Source: Mycobacterium paraense (GTDB taxonomy: Bacteria; Actinomycetota; Actinomycetes; Mycobacteriales; Mycobacteriaceae). Taken from it: DNA of 64,000 nucleotides. The notes beneath the pieces were generated by a model, which saw only the letters and a program-made list of their open reading frames with translations, was not told where the DNA came from and ran no database searches. This document shows, one piece after another, positions 47,177 to 55,746 of this stretch. Positions within the stretch are counted from its first letter, which is position 1. Every line of letters starts with the position of its first letter. Made by a program: the position numbers and the translations under genes. The stretch covers positions 124,001-188,000 of the forward strand of contig NZ_LQPM01000007.1 in assembly GCF_002101815.1 (NCBI RefSeq). The letters are read 5' to 3'.

Positions 47177-47193
47177 TTAGAACGAGATTCTAA
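47177..47193. promoter_or_regulatory. TTAGAA-N5-TTCTAA palindrome
   Basis: TTAGAACGAGATTCTAA has exact 6-bp arms and a five-base spacer, ending ten bases before the amidohydrolase start at 47203. It resembles a KstR box but has one extra spacer base and does not fit AACNNGTT. A TetR-type regulator site is likely, perhaps for the protein at 46026. Confidence 0.5.
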
Positions 47194-47202
47194 TATTCGA
47201 CT

Positions 47203-48345
47203 ATGACCGCCCCGAAGCTGTGGGCCAACTCGGGCGACTCGCACTTCCTCGAGCCCGAGGACCTGTGGAGCTCGCGGCTGCCGCGGCGGCTGGCCGAGCG
47301 AGTGCCGCGGACCGAGAAGGACCCCGACGGCCGGTGGGAAACCATCCACGTCGACGGCCAGGTGTTCCGGCGGCGCCTGCCCAGCCCCGCCCAGCAGGAG
47401 TTCATGGCCGCCACGGTCGCCGCAGCGGGCTCACGCGACGTCGACAAACGACTCGCCGACCTCGACGACGAGGGCATCTGGGCGGAGCTGGTGTTCCCGT
47501 CGCTGGGCATGTGGTGCGGGTCGTTTCGCACGCCCGAGCTGCTCCGCGAGGCGCTGCGGGCCTCCAACGACTGGGCCAAGGAAACCCTCATGGATCGCTC
47601 GCCGCGGCTCATCCCGACGGCGCAGGTGTCGACCATGGACATCGACGACGCGGTCGCCGAGCTGGGCCGTTGCGCCGCAATGGGATTCAATGCGGTGTTC
47701 CTTCCGGTCACGCCGCACCCGGCGCAGCGCGACTACCACCGCGAGGAGTGGGAGCCGTTGTGGGCGGCCGCCGAGGACGCCGGCATGGTGATCGCGTTCC
47801 ACATCGGCACCGAGCCAATCGATTTCGCCGCGGGCAACTCGATCGGTGTGACGTACCACGGCCCGGGCGGCGCGGTGCTGAACTACACCGAAACGTCGTT
47901 CGGCGGGCAGCGGGCGGTGGTCAAGCTGGTCGCGTCGGGCGCCCTGGATCGGCACGCCGACCTGAAGGTGCTGGTGTCGGAGGGCGGTGCCACCTGGGTG
48001 CCGTTCATCGCCGACCGGATGGAGGAGGGCTATCGCCAGCACGCAATGGTGGTGCGGCCCAAGCTCAAGCGGGGTCCGCGGGAGATCATCTACTCGCAGG
48101 TGTACGCGTCGTTCCAGCACGACTCGTCGGCCGTCGCGGCCGTGACGGCGATGGGTTTCACCAACGTGCTGTGGGGCAGCGACTACCCGCACATCGAGGG
48201 CACCTTCGGCCACACGCAGGCGACACTGCGGCGGCTGTTCGACGGCGTCGACGCCAAGACCAAAGACCGCATCCTGTTCGGCAGCTTCGCCGAGCTGTTC
48301 CCCGACGCGCCGCTGCCGCCGGGGGCCCACGTCGGCGGTGAATAG
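47203..48345 (+). CDS. Amidohydrolase 2 family protein
   Basis: 380 aa. The start ANSGDSHFLEP has the first metal-ligand-like DxH. Later markers are IAFHIGTEP and the C-terminal WGSDYPHIEGTFGH, with the catalytic aspartate of the amidohydrolase-2 (ACMS decarboxylase-like) fold. Members hydrolyse or decarboxylate ring-derived carboxylates; several mycobacterial ones sit in lipid or steroid loci. The palindrome at 47177 covers its promoter. The substrate is unknown. Confidence 0.85.
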   Translation: MTAPKLWANSGDSHFLEPEDLWSSRLPRRLAERVPRTEKDPDGRWETIHVDGQVFRRRLPSPAQQEFMAATVAAAGSRDVDKRLADLDDEGIWAELVFPSLGMWCGSFRTPELLREALRASNDWAKETLMDRSPRLIPTAQVSTMDIDDAVAELGRCAAMGFNAVFLPVTPHPAQRDYHREEWEPLWAAAEDAGMVIAFHIGTEPIDFAAGNSIGVTYHGPGGAVLNYTETSFGGQRAVVKLVASGALDRHADLKVLVSEGGATWVPFIADRMEEGYRQHAMVVRPKLKRGPREIIYSQVYASFQHDSSAVAAVTAMGFTNVLWGSDYPHIEGTFGHTQATLRRLFDGVDAKTKDRILFGSFAELFPDAPLPPGAHVGGE

Positions 48346-48389
48346 ATTGCCTAGGTAACGTCGAGGGGCGATCTATCGAGAGGACCCCC

Positions 48390-49256
48390 GTGAGCGCCGT
48401 GAGCAGCACCAATGAGACGGTCGAGTTTTCCGGCCACAACGGGATCACCCTCGTCGCCGACGAGTGGAACCGCGGCTCGGCCGCGGCGGCCGACCGGCCC
48501 ACCATCCTGATGTTGCACGGCGGCGGACAGAACAGGTTCTCCTGGAAGAACACCGGCCAGATCCTGGCCGACGACGGGTTTCACGTCGTCGCGCTGGACT
48601 CCAGGGGTCACGGGGACAGCGAGCGCGCACCCGATGCCGACTACGACGTCGAGACGCTGACCACCGACGTCATGCACGTCCTGGACGCCATTGGCCGGCC
48701 GGTGGCCATCATCGGCGCCAGCATGGGCGGGCTGACCGGCATCCTCGCCGCCGACCGCGCCGGCCCAGAGCGGGTGACGAAACTGGTGCTCGTCGACGTG
48801 GTGCCCCGGTTCGAGAAGGGCGGCAGCGCCCGCATCCGCGATTTCATGTTCAGCGGCCTCGACGGGTTCGAAACGCTGGAGCAGGCCGCCGACGCCGTCG
48901 CCGCCTACCTGCCCTACCGGAAAAAGCCGCGCAGCCCCGAGGGGCTGAAGAAGAACCTGCGGCTGCGCGACGGCCGCTGGTATTGGCACTGGGACCCGGC
49001 GTTCATGACCAAGCCCGGCGACGACCCGGAGCTGCGCACCGAAAAGTTCGAGCACGCCGCGACCAACCTGAGCATCCCGGTCCTGCTGATCCGCGGGAAG
49101 CTGTCCGACGTCGTCAGCCCCGAGGGCGTCCAGCATTTCCTGACGCAGGTGCCGCGCGCCGAGTTCGTCGAGCTGTCCAACGCGGGGCACACCGCGGCCG
49201 GCGACGACAACGACGCGTTCAGCGAGGCCGTCGTCGCCTTCGTGGAGCGCGGTTAG
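48390..49256 (+). CDS. bpoB: Alpha/beta hydrolase (BpoB-like)
   Basis: 288 aa from GTG 48390 with AGAGGA upstream. It has LMLHGGGQNRFSWKN (oxyanion), GASMGGLTG (nucleophile serine), and the catalytic His in NAGHTAAGDDN, an intact Ser-His triad. It corresponds in position to bpoB (Rv1123c), named for non-haem bromoperoxidases, though most such proteins are esterases or C-C hydrolases. It follows the amidohydrolase gene by 44 bases and may be co-transcribed. It converges on gnd. Confidence 0.82.
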   Translation: MSAVSSTNETVEFSGHNGITLVADEWNRGSAAAADRPTILMLHGGGQNRFSWKNTGQILADDGFHVVALDSRGHGDSERAPDADYDVETLTTDVMHVLDAIGRPVAIIGASMGGLTGILAADRAGPERVTKLVLVDVVPRFEKGGSARIRDFMFSGLDGFETLEQAADAVAAYLPYRKKPRSPEGLKKNLRLRDGRWYWHWDPAFMTKPGDDPELRTEKFEHAATNLSIPVLLIRGKLSDVVSPEGVQHFLTQVPRAEFVELSNAGHTAAGDDNDAFSEAVVAFVERG

Positions 49257-49277
49257 CAATACCCGAATTCTCCGAAT

Positions 49278-49323
49278 GTGCAATTTGCGACGAGACACGC
49301 CGCGAAACCGTCGTGAAATGCAC
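49278..49323. repeat. Imperfect inverted repeat between convergent genes
   Basis: GTGCAATTTGCGACG and CGTCGTGAAATGCAC are arms matching at 12 of 15 positions around a 16-base loop GAGACACGCCGCGAAAC. It lies between the stops of the hydrolase and gnd genes. It may act as a two-way terminator or be one copy of a dispersed intergenic palindrome; only a genome search can tell. Confidence 0.4.
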
Positions 49324-49351
49324 GCTCGACGCGCCGCGAGATCGAACGAGG

Positions 49352-50374
49352 TTAGTTAGCGGGCTTCTCCGCGTGCCCACCGAATTGCTTGCGCATCGCC
49401 GACAGCGCCTTGTTGGCGAAGTCGTCGAGTGAACGCGAGGCGAAGCGGGACTGCAGCGCGGTCGTCAGCACCGGCGAGGGGACGCCCTCGTCGATCGCCG
49501 CGATCGCGGTCCAGCGGCCCTCCCCGGAGTCGGAGACCCGCCCGGAGAACTCCTTCAGCTCGGGCGATTGGTGCAGCGCGATCGCGGTCAGGTCCAGCAG
49601 CCAGGAGCCGATGACGCTGCCTCGCCGCCACACCTCGGCGACGTCCGGGATGTCGAAGTCGTACTGGTAGAACTCGGGATTCGACAGCGGCGCGGTTTCG
49701 GCGTCGCCTTGCTGGATCTGCTTGCCGATGTCGGCGTTGCGCAGGATGTTCAGCCCCTCGGCGAGCGACGCCATCATCCCGTACTCGATCCCGTTGTGCA
49801 CCATCTTCACGAAGTGCCCCGCCCCCGACGGGCCGCAGTGCAGATAACCCTTTTCCGCTTGCGCGATTTCGCCGTCGCGGCCGGGCGTGCGCGGCGCCGC
49901 GTCCACCCCGGGCGCGACCGTGGCGAAGATCGGCTCGGCGTGCTCGAACGCGTCGTCGTCGCCGCCGATCATCAGGCAGTAGCCGCGTTCGCGGCCCCAC
50001 ACCCCGCCGCTGGTGCCGCAGTCCAGCAGGCGAATGCCGTTCTCCGCCAACTTCTTTGCGTGCGTGATGTCGTCGCGGTAGTAGGAGTTGCCGCCGTCGA
50101 TGACGATGTCACCGGACTCCAGGGTCTTGGCCAGTTCGTCGATCACGCCCGTGGTGATGGTCCCGGCCGGCACCATCACCCAGACCACCCGCGGGGTGGA
50201 GAGTTTCTCGGCGAGCTCTTGCAGCGAGGACACCCCGATGGTGTTGTCCTCGCCGGCCATCGCCTTGACGGCGTCGGGGCTGTGGTCGTACACCACGCAC
50301 TCGTGGCCCCCCTTGGCCACCCGCCGAACGATGTTGGCGCCCATGCGGCCCAGGCCGATCATCCCTAGCTGCAT
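49352..50374 (-). CDS. gnd: 6-phosphogluconate dehydrogenase, decarboxylating (short form)
   Basis: 340 aa from ATG 50374, the short Gnd type (full types have about 470 aa). It carries the NADP motif LGMIGLGRMGANIVRR, substrate motif IDGGNSYYRDD, LLDCGTSGGVWGRERGYCLMIGG (in parts) and catalytic lysine region GAGHFVKMVHNGIEYGMM. It converts 6-phosphogluconate to ribulose 5-phosphate. It follows zwf by 14 bases on the same strand, so both oxidative pentose-phosphate enzymes are co-transcribed. It corresponds to gnd2 (Rv1122). Confidence 0.93.
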   Translation of the reverse strand: MQLGMIGLGRMGANIVRRVAKGGHECVVYDHSPDAVKAMAGEDNTIGVSSLQELAEKLSTPRVVWVMVPAGTITTGVIDELAKTLESGDIVIDGGNSYYRDDITHAKKLAENGIRLLDCGTSGGVWGRERGYCLMIGGDDDAFEHAEPIFATVAPGVDAAPRTPGRDGEIAQAEKGYLHCGPSGAGHFVKMVHNGIEYGMMASLAEGLNILRNADIGKQIQQGDAETAPLSNPEFYQYDFDIPDVAEVWRRGSVIGSWLLDLTAIALHQSPELKEFSGRVSDSGEGRWTAIAAIDEGVPSPVLTTALQSRFASRSLDDFANKALSAMRKQFGGHAEKPAN

Positions 50375-50388
50375 CGTGTCCCGTCTCC

Positions 50389-51804
50389 TTAGTCTTTCGT
50401 CTGCTTGGTGTGGGGCAGCCACGGCTCCTGCCAACTGTGATGACCGTGCAGCAGCGACTGCGCTGCCTCCGGTCCCCAGGAGCCGGGATCGTAGTGATGG
50501 ATGCGGCCGGGCTTGTCCAGCACCGGCTGCACGATCCGCCAGGTTTCCTCGATGGCGTCCTCTCGGGCGAAGAGCTGCCGGTCGCCGGTGAACGCGGCGT
50601 ACAGGAGCCGTTCGTAGGGCCGCACGGCCTCGCCGAGGTCTTCGGCGAACGACGAATCGAGGTGGACGTCGTGCCAGGAGTTGCCGACCTGGGCGGACAG
50701 CTGCAGGCGCATCCCCGGGTCGGGGTCGATGCGCAGCACGATCTGGTTGGGCTCCGGCGGCCGGCGGTTGGGCAGAAAGGAGAACCCGGGTACGTGATGG
50801 AGGAACATCCGGACCTCGGTGACCTTTTCGGGCAGCGCCTTGCCGGCGCGCAGGAAGATCGGCACCCCGGCCCAGCGCCAGTTGTCGATCTCGGTCCGCA
50901 GCGCGATGTAGGTCTCGGTCTGTGAATCCTTCGCCACCCCGGCGACGTCGGTATAGCCGCGGTATTGCCCACGCACGCAGCGCTCCGGATCCAGCGCCGG
51001 CATGGCCCGGAACACCTCGGCCTTCTTGTCGTTCAGGTCGTCGTCGCTCGGGCCGACGGGGGGCTCCATCGCCACCAGCGCGAGCACCTGCAGCAGGTGG
51101 TTTTGCACCACGTCGCGCAGCGCGCCGACCGCGTCGTAGAACTTGCCGCGGTCCTCGATGCCGAAGTCCTCGGCCATCGTGATGTGGATCTCGGAGATGC
51201 TGTCGCGGTCCCACACCTTGGCCAGGCCGTTGTTGGCGAACCGCAGGTATTGCAGTTCCTCGACGGGCTGTTTGCCCAAAAAGTGGTCCACGCGCAGGAT
51301 TTGGTCCTCGTCCAGCACCGCGCGCAACCGGGCGTTCAGGTCGCGTGCGGAGGCGAGGTCGTGCCCGAACGGCTTCTCCACCGCGACGCGCGCGCACTCC
51401 AGCAGGTCGACCTTCGCAAGGTTTTCGACGATCGGCGCGAACAGCGACGGCGGCATCTCCAGGTAGTACAGCGGACGGCAGTCGCTGCCGACCCGCTTGG
51501 CGAGCTCTTTGTACAGCTCGGGGTCGGTGACGTCGCCGTGCAGGTACGACAACCGGCCCGCCAGGCGCTTGAACACCGCGTCGTCGAGGTTCTCCCCGGA
51601 TGCCTTGATGGCGTCGCGCGCCCGCTCGGCCAACTGCTCGACCGACATGTCGTCACTGGCCACCCCGATGATCGGGCACTTGAGCAGGCCCCGCGACTCG
51701 AGCCGGTACAACGCGCGGTAGGTCATCTTGCGGGCCAGATCGCCGGTAATCCCGAAGATCACCAGCAGATTCGAAGAACCATCACCGTCGGCCAAGACGC
51801 GCAC
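50389..51804 (-). CDS. zwf: Glucose-6-phosphate dehydrogenase
   Basis: 471 aa. The N-terminal coenzyme motif is [12 protein letters not shown], the catalytic signature is [11 protein letters not shown], and [11 protein letters not shown] is the conserved turn. It oxidises glucose 6-phosphate to 6-phosphogluconolactone. AGGGAGGTG lies before the start. It is the first gene of the zwf-gnd unit and divergent from the adenylate cyclase gene. It corresponds to zwf1 (Rv1121). Confidence 0.96.
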   Translation of the reverse strand: MRVLADGDGSSNLLVIFGITGDLARKMTYRALYRLESRGLLKCPIIGVASDDMSVEQLAERARDAIKASGENLDDAVFKRLAGRLSYLHGDVTDPELYKELAKRVGSDCRPLYYLEMPPSLFAPIVENLAKVDLLECARVAVEKPFGHDLASARDLNARLRAVLDEDQILRVDHFLGKQPVEELQYLRFANNGLAKVWDRDSISEIHITMAEDFGIEDRGKFYDAVGALRDVVQNHLLQVLALVAMEPPVGPSDDDLNDKKAEVFRAMPALDPERCVRGQYRGYTDVAGVAKDSQTETYIALRTEIDNWRWAGVPIFLRAGKALPEKVTEVRMFLHHVPGFSFLPNRRPPEPNQIVLRIDPDPGMRLQLSAQVGNSWHDVHLDSSFAEDLGEAVRPYERLLYAAFTGDRQLFAREDAIEETWRIVQPVLDKPGRIHHYDPGSWGPEAAQSLLHGHHSWQEPWLPHTKQTKD

Positions 51805-51898
51805 CTCCCTTGAGATTCGCTACCCGCGGCGGCCCGTGCTCAACCCTAGACATTGCATTTGGGCCCGACAACCCGAAGCCGACCGGGCCTTTGGCAGG

Positions 51899-52732
51899 AT
51901 GCCAAGCGTGGGTGACCTGCTGCATGTCGCGGTCTACGTCCTGGCCGGGATCGCCGCGATCGAAGCCGTCGCGATCGCCGTTCTCTCGGTCCTGCTCGTG
52001 CGCGGACGCCGCGAGATCGAGGAGCTACAGCACCGGACCGACGCGCGCACCCAGCTGCTGTCGGGCGGCCGCGAGGCCGTCAAAAGGGTGTGGAACGCGG
52101 CCAACGTGATGCGCAAGGAGGGCTTCGGCGCCGCGGTGCGCAGCTCGATCGAGGACCTCGCCGACTGGGCCGAGGTGGAGCGGCCCGACCTGGCCCGCGT
52201 CACCCCGGACGGCCGCGTGGTGATCCTGTTCTCCGACATCGAGGAGTCCACCGCGCTCAACGAGCGGATCGGCGACCGGGCCTGGGTCAAGCTGATCGGC
52301 TCGCACGACAAGCTGGTTTCGGGGCTGGTGCGGCGCCGGTCGGGGCACGTGGTGAAAAGTCAGGGGGACGGCTACATGATCGCCTTCTCGCGCGCCGAGG
52401 AGGCGGTGCGGTGCGGCCTCGACATCCAGCACGCGCTGCACAACAACGGAAAACGCAAGCGGGGCGAGGAGATTCGGGTTCGGATCGGCATCCACATGGG
52501 CCGCTCGGTGCGACGCGGCGACGACCTGTTCGGGCGCAACGTCGCGATGGCCGCGCGGGTCGCCGCCGAAGCCGTCGGTGGCCAGACCCTGGTGAGCGAA
52601 CCGGTGCGGGACGCCGTCGCCGACTGCGACGGCATCCGGTTCGACGAAGGCCGCGAGGTGGAGCTGAAAGGGTTCTCGGGCAGCTACCGCTTGTTCGCCG
52701 TCGAACCCGAGGCCGAGCCCGACTTGGACTGA
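51899..52732 (+). CDS. Adenylate cyclase (class III), membrane-anchored
   Basis: 277 aa from ATG 51899; GTG 51908 is possible. One N-terminal hydrophobic segment ([20 protein letters not shown]) is followed by a coiled linker and a cyclase domain. All catalytic features are seen: FSDIEEST (metal Asp), VKSQGDGYM (purine-specifying Lys and second metal Asp), DDLFGRN (specifying Asp) and NVAMAAR (transition-state Asn/Arg). It should make cAMP. It corresponds in position to Rv1120c, which I recall as a truncated copy. The 3' end overlaps the small gene at 52684 by 49 bases. Confidence 0.88.
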   Translation: MPSVGDLLHVAVYVLAGIAAIEAVAIAVLSVLLVRGRREIEELQHRTDARTQLLSGGREAVKRVWNAANVMRKEGFGAAVRSSIEDLADWAEVERPDLARVTPDGRVVILFSDIEESTALNERIGDRAWVKLIGSHDKLVSGLVRRRSGHVVKSQGDGYMIAFSRAEEAVRCGLDIQHALHNNGKRKRGEEIRVRIGIHMGRSVRRGDDLFGRNVAMAARVAAEAVGGQTLVSEPVRDAVADCDGIRFDEGREVELKGFSGSYRLFAVEPEAEPDLD

Positions 52733-52893
52733 AACCTCTCCCCGTCGGATTCGGCCAGCCGCTGATGCAGCCGCGCGCGGATCTCGTCGGCGGTGTAGGC
52801 CCGTCGCTTGCGTTGGTCGCGGGCTACCAGCACTCCCCCGGCGACGACGCCGGCAACACCGGCCAGGCCGATCCACTTCCAAACGCTGCGCAT
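52684..52893 (-). CDS. Small membrane-anchored hypothetical protein
   Basis: 69 aa from ATG 52893; a start 21 bases upstream is possible. One transmembrane segment ([18 protein letters not shown]) is followed by a basic stretch [24 protein letters not shown], which looks like a short cytosolic helix, and a Ser/Gly tail in the overlap with the cyclase gene. From memory Rv1119c lies here in M. tuberculosis. The function is unknown. Confidence 0.55.
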   Translation of the reverse strand: MRSVWKWIGLAGVAGVVAGGVLVARDQRKRRAYTADEIRARLHQRLAESDGERFQSKSGSASGSTANKR

Positions 52894-52913
52894 GGTTGAC
52901 AGGCTATTCCGCA

Positions 52914-53058
52914 ATGGACACCCTTCGCGACAAGGTCGCCGTCGTCACCGGAGCCGGTAGCGGTATCGGTCGCCCACACCGACTACCAGATCCCGCGAGA
53001 CCGATGGAAAGGCATGCAAGGATGGCTGGAACCCGAACTCATGGTCTCGACGTGCTGA
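52914..53058 (+). pseudogene. Internally deleted SDR gene remnant
   Basis: ATG 52914 begins MDTLRDKVAVVTGAGSGIGR, a textbook SDR start with the cofactor motif, which breaks directly after the glycines. One frame over, from 52972, the DNA reads AHTDYQIPRDRWKGMQ and ends STC then a stop at 53058, which looks like the tail of a real protein. A large internal deletion with a frame change is the simplest reading. The fragment overlaps no other supported gene. Confidence 0.5.
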
Positions 53059-53098
53059 AGACGACAAAGGCGAAACTCCAAGGGATGAGCGGACTTCC

Positions 53099-53779
53099 AT
53101 GCTGACACTGGACCAGGCCGTGGAAGAGACGCGGACCGGCGACCTCTGGCTGTTTCGCGGCCGCTCGCGACCCGACCGCGCCATCCAGACCCTGACGAAC
53201 AGTCCGGTGAACCACGTCGGCATGACCGTGGCCATCGACGACCTGCCTCCGTTGATCTGGCATGCCGAACTGGGCGACAAGCTCGTCGACGTGTGGACCG
53301 GCACCAACCACCGCGGGGTGCAGCTCAACGATCTTCGCGAAGCCGTCCAGCAATGGACCGGCCGCTATCAGCAGCGGTGCTGGTTGCGCCAGCTCACGCC
53401 GTACGCCACCCGCGAGCAGGAGAACGAGCTGCTTCGGGTCATCGCGCGGATGGACGGCACCGCGTTTCCGACCACCGCCCGGCTGACCGGCCGGTGGTTT
53501 CGCGGCCGGCTACCGACGATCAACGACTGGGTGCGCGGGATCCCGTTGGTAGACAGGAAGGTTCGCGAGCAATCCCAGCGCCGCCGGCAAGCACGCAAGA
53601 TGAGCCTGGAGACCGCGTACTGCGCGGAGACCGTGGCGATCACCTACGAGGAAATGGGCTTGCTCGTCACGGACAAGGACACGAATTGGTTTGACCCCGG
53701 CAAGTTCTGGAGCGGTGACACGCTCCCGCTTGCCCCGGGGTACCGCCTCGGTGATGAAATCGCCGTTGTCGTCGGTTAA
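53099..53779 (+). CDS. Permuted papain-like (YiiX/NlpC-P60 superfamily) protein
   Basis: 226 aa. The order of residues fits the permuted NlpC/P60 fold: GDLWLFRGRS first, a histidine in PVNHVGMTV, an acid in IWHAELGD, and the candidate nucleophile cysteine near the C-terminus in TAYCAETVAITYEEMG. No signal peptide is evident, so it would act in the cytosol. Relatives cleave or transfer acyl groups on lipids or amides. It corresponds roughly to Rv1118c. It is convergent with the ABM-domain gene (4-bp overlap). Confidence 0.65.
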   Translation: MLTLDQAVEETRTGDLWLFRGRSRPDRAIQTLTNSPVNHVGMTVAIDDLPPLIWHAELGDKLVDVWTGTNHRGVQLNDLREAVQQWTGRYQQRCWLRQLTPYATREQENELLRVIARMDGTAFPTTARLTGRWFRGRLPTINDWVRGIPLVDRKVREQSQRRRQARKMSLETAYCAETVAITYEEMGLLVTDKDTNWFDPGKFWSGDTLPLAPGYRLGDEIAVVVG

Positions 53780-54099
53780 TCGACCGACATCTCCCCCATC
53801 TCGGACCAGCCCGTGGCGTCGATGGTCTGGTTGATGATCTTGGGGGTGGACTTCAGCGCCTGCGGGAGCTCGCGCATCGCCCGCTTGAAGTGATCGCTGT
53901 TGACGTGGACGCCTCCCGCATCACCGTCCCGGAAGGCCTCCACGAGGACGTACTCGGCCGGGTTGTCCAGGCTGCGCGACCACTCGAACCACAGGTTGCC
54001 CTCCTCGGCGCGGGTAGCGGCCGTGAACGCGGAGACCAGCTCCGGCCACCGATCGGTCCACTCCGGCTTGGTCTCGAACTTGACGACGATAAAGATCAT
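53776..54099 (-). CDS. Antibiotic biosynthesis monooxygenase (ABM) domain protein
   Basis: 107 aa, the same length I recall for Rv1117. One ABM ferredoxin-like fold: IFIVVKFETKPEWTDRWPEL, TRAEEGNLWFEWSRS, EYVLVEAFRDGDAGGVHVNSDHFKRAM (in parts). Such proteins act as small dimeric oxygenases on quinone-like substrates or as stress proteins. A strong hairpin lies about 100 bp upstream on this strand. Confidence 0.85.
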   Translation of the reverse strand: MIFIVVKFETKPEWTDRWPELVSAFTAATRAEEGNLWFEWSRSLDNPAEYVLVEAFRDGDAGGVHVNSDHFKRAMRELPQALKSTPKIINQTIDATGWSEMGEMSVD

Positions 54100-54196
54100 T
54101 GCCGCTCCCCGCGTCCGCTCTCCGATCAGCAGCGCCAGGATACGTGCCGCCCGCAGCTGCGCGGCACGAATGGTCGGCCCGACCATCCCAGCAAAA

Positions 54197-54228
54197 TTGC
54201 CTGGGCGGCTTCGTCGACGCCCAGGCAA
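54197..54228. terminator. Hairpin downstream of the NlpC/P60-like gene
   Basis: TTGCCTGGGCG and CGCCCAGGCAA form an exact 11-bp stem with a ten-base loop. It lies 140 bp after the stop of the minus-strand gene at 54368 and about 100 bp before the ABM gene. There is no T-run, which fits mycobacterial intrinsic hairpins. It would separate the two minus-strand genes. Confidence 0.5.
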
Positions 54229-54367
54229 ATCTTGGTACCGGATTCGGGCGCCCCCGAATTTAGCCTCGAAGTGACGCACGCCACAATGGGGCGAATATCC
54301 GGATCGGTTCACAATCGCGGCGGGTGCGGCCTATTCGGATAAACGGAGCCGCGCCCAATCCAAATTG

Positions 54368-54970
54368 TTATTGAGCCGGAATTGCGGGGTCGCCGGGCGG
54401 CGGCGCGTCGGGCGCCGGCGGCGCGGGCGGTGCGGGCGGCGCGGGAGCCACGGCGTCGATCAGAACCGGCGGGGGCGGCGCGTCGGGCGCCGGAGGCGGT
54501 GGCGCGTCGGGCGCCGGAGGCGGCGGCGCGTCGGCGGGTGGCGGGGGCGCGTCCGGCGGCGGAGCCAGCGCCAAATCACCATCCGGCATCGGCAGGAACA
54601 TGTGGTGGGTGAATCCGGCCTGGTAGGCGCCCGCACCACCGATGTGCACGCCGCCGCGTTCCCCGCTGGACACCGGCGTGCCGTCCGGCAGGGTGACGGC
54701 CGTGTGGCCGCCGTTCCAGCCGATCACCAAGGCGTTGGGGGCGGTCCCGTACTGAAATCCCCGCGCCAACAACGCGGCCTCTTCGTTGCCGGTGTTGAAC
54801 CTGCTGCCGAAGACCGGCCTGTCCGTCGCCGCGTTGGCGATCCACGAAGCGAGCCCAGAGCAATCGGTCCCAGCGGGAGAATCGCCGCCCGAGATATATG
54901 GCGTCCCGGAGACCTGATTGATGAGTCCCATCAATGTTGCTAGTACAACCATGGGCAGGCACGCTAGCAA
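54368..54970 (-). CDS. NlpC/P60-like cell-wall protein with proline-rich tail
   Basis: 200 aa from TTG 54970; an in-frame ATG lies six codons later. The N-terminus LACLPMVVLATLMGL may be a short anchor or an incomplete signal. The catalytic-type segment GTPYISGGDSPAGTDCSGLASW holds the cysteine, and NGGHTAVTLPDGTP holds the histidine. The last 70 residues are almost only Ala, Pro and Asp, common in exported wall proteins. It probably cleaves or binds peptidoglycan. The start is uncertain, and a longer leader could be lost through mutation in the AT-richer upstream DNA. Confidence 0.7.
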   Translation of the reverse strand: MLACLPMVVLATLMGLINQVSGTPYISGGDSPAGTDCSGLASWIANAATDRPVFGSRFNTGNEEAALLARGFQYGTAPNALVIGWNGGHTAVTLPDGTPVSSGERGGVHIGGAGAYQAGFTHHMFLPMPDGDLALAPPPDAPPPPADAPPPPAPDAPPPPAPDAPPPPVLIDAVAPAPPAPPAPPAPDAPPPGDPAIPAQ

Positions 54971-55052
54971 TAACGTTCATTGCGAGCCAAAATTTGTGGC
55001 GTTCGTCATGCATAAATTGGACAATGGCCTTCGCCACATTCCAGCAAATTCG

Positions 55053-55270
55053 TTATGCGAATGCTGCCGAGTTGGAACGCCTCCGCACCCTGGCGCTGAC
55101 GCCATGCACCGCACGGACGGCGACGACGAACGAAATCGCCGCGCAGGCCAGGTACCCGGTCGGTGTGTCGTCGGGCGTGATGCCACGGCTTTGCGGCGAA
55201 GTAGTCGCGGGAAGCGCTTACCCATAACGCCGCCAGGACGACCTCATCCACGCCATCGGCGACCGACAGT
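55053..55270 (-). pseudogene. Frameshifted membrane-protein remnant
   Basis: On the minus strand one frame reads SVADGVDEVVLAALWVSASR then DYFAAKPWHH, while a second frame continues GITPDDTPTGYLACAAISFV, VAVRAVHGVSARVRRRSNSA and a TAA at 55053. Joined by a one-base shift they form the hydrophobic C-terminal part of a membrane protein. Neither part is long enough to count alone. The evidence is the complementary fit of the two frames and a plausible transmembrane helix. Confidence 0.35.
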
Positions 55271-55668
55271 CACACCCCGAACTTGGCGCGGGCCTCGTCG
55301 GTGACGGGAGTGAACAGGTTGACCAGGTTGCCGTCCGGGTCGCGGAACAACAGCGCGCGGTTTCCCCACGGCATGGTGGTCGGCTCCGTCACGACCTCGC
55401 CGACGCGGTCGCGCAGCCGCTGGTATTCGGCGTCCACGTCCTCGACGAGGAATTCCACGATCGCGCTGCGGTTGGCCGCCGGCTCGGCGGATCCCGCCCC
55501 GAACAGCGGCACCGTCTTGTCGCTGCCGATGGCCAGCGTCCCGACGGGCGTCGGGATCTCGGCGAAAAGCTCATTGCCCCATACCGCGGAGACCTCGGTG
55601 ACCGTCTCGTAGAAGTCGACGAGCTTTTTCACGTCGGCGGTGATGATGCGGGTCGAAACGAACTTCAT
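55270..55668 (-). CDS. VOC family protein
   Basis: 132 aa from ATG 55668, directly after GGGGGAGG; the longer upstream reading is not needed. Glyoxalase-fold pattern: MKFVSTRIITADVKKLVDFY, then VEFLVEDVDAEYQRLRD and a closing strand LLFRDPDGNLVNLFTPV with the metal-site glutamate position replaced by Asn/Asp. It may be a resistance- or isomerase-type member; the ligand is unknown. Confidence 0.85.
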   Translation of the reverse strand: MKFVSTRIITADVKKLVDFYETVTEVSAVWGNELFAEIPTPVGTLAIGSDKTVPLFGAGSAEPAANRSAIVEFLVEDVDAEYQRLRDRVGEVVTEPTTMPWGNRALLFRDPDGNLVNLFTPVTDEARAKFGV

Positions 55669-55746
55669 GGAGCCTCCCCCTGTCCTCGAGCGGTGCGCGG
55701 TGTCCCGCGTCGACGCAAGGCTAGGCGGCGGCTCCGACAACCACGG

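Noticed and set aside
54934..55227. Plus-strand frame over the promoter of the NlpC/P60-like gene
   Set aside because: No domain, no ribosome-binding site; the minus-strand remnant explains part of it better.
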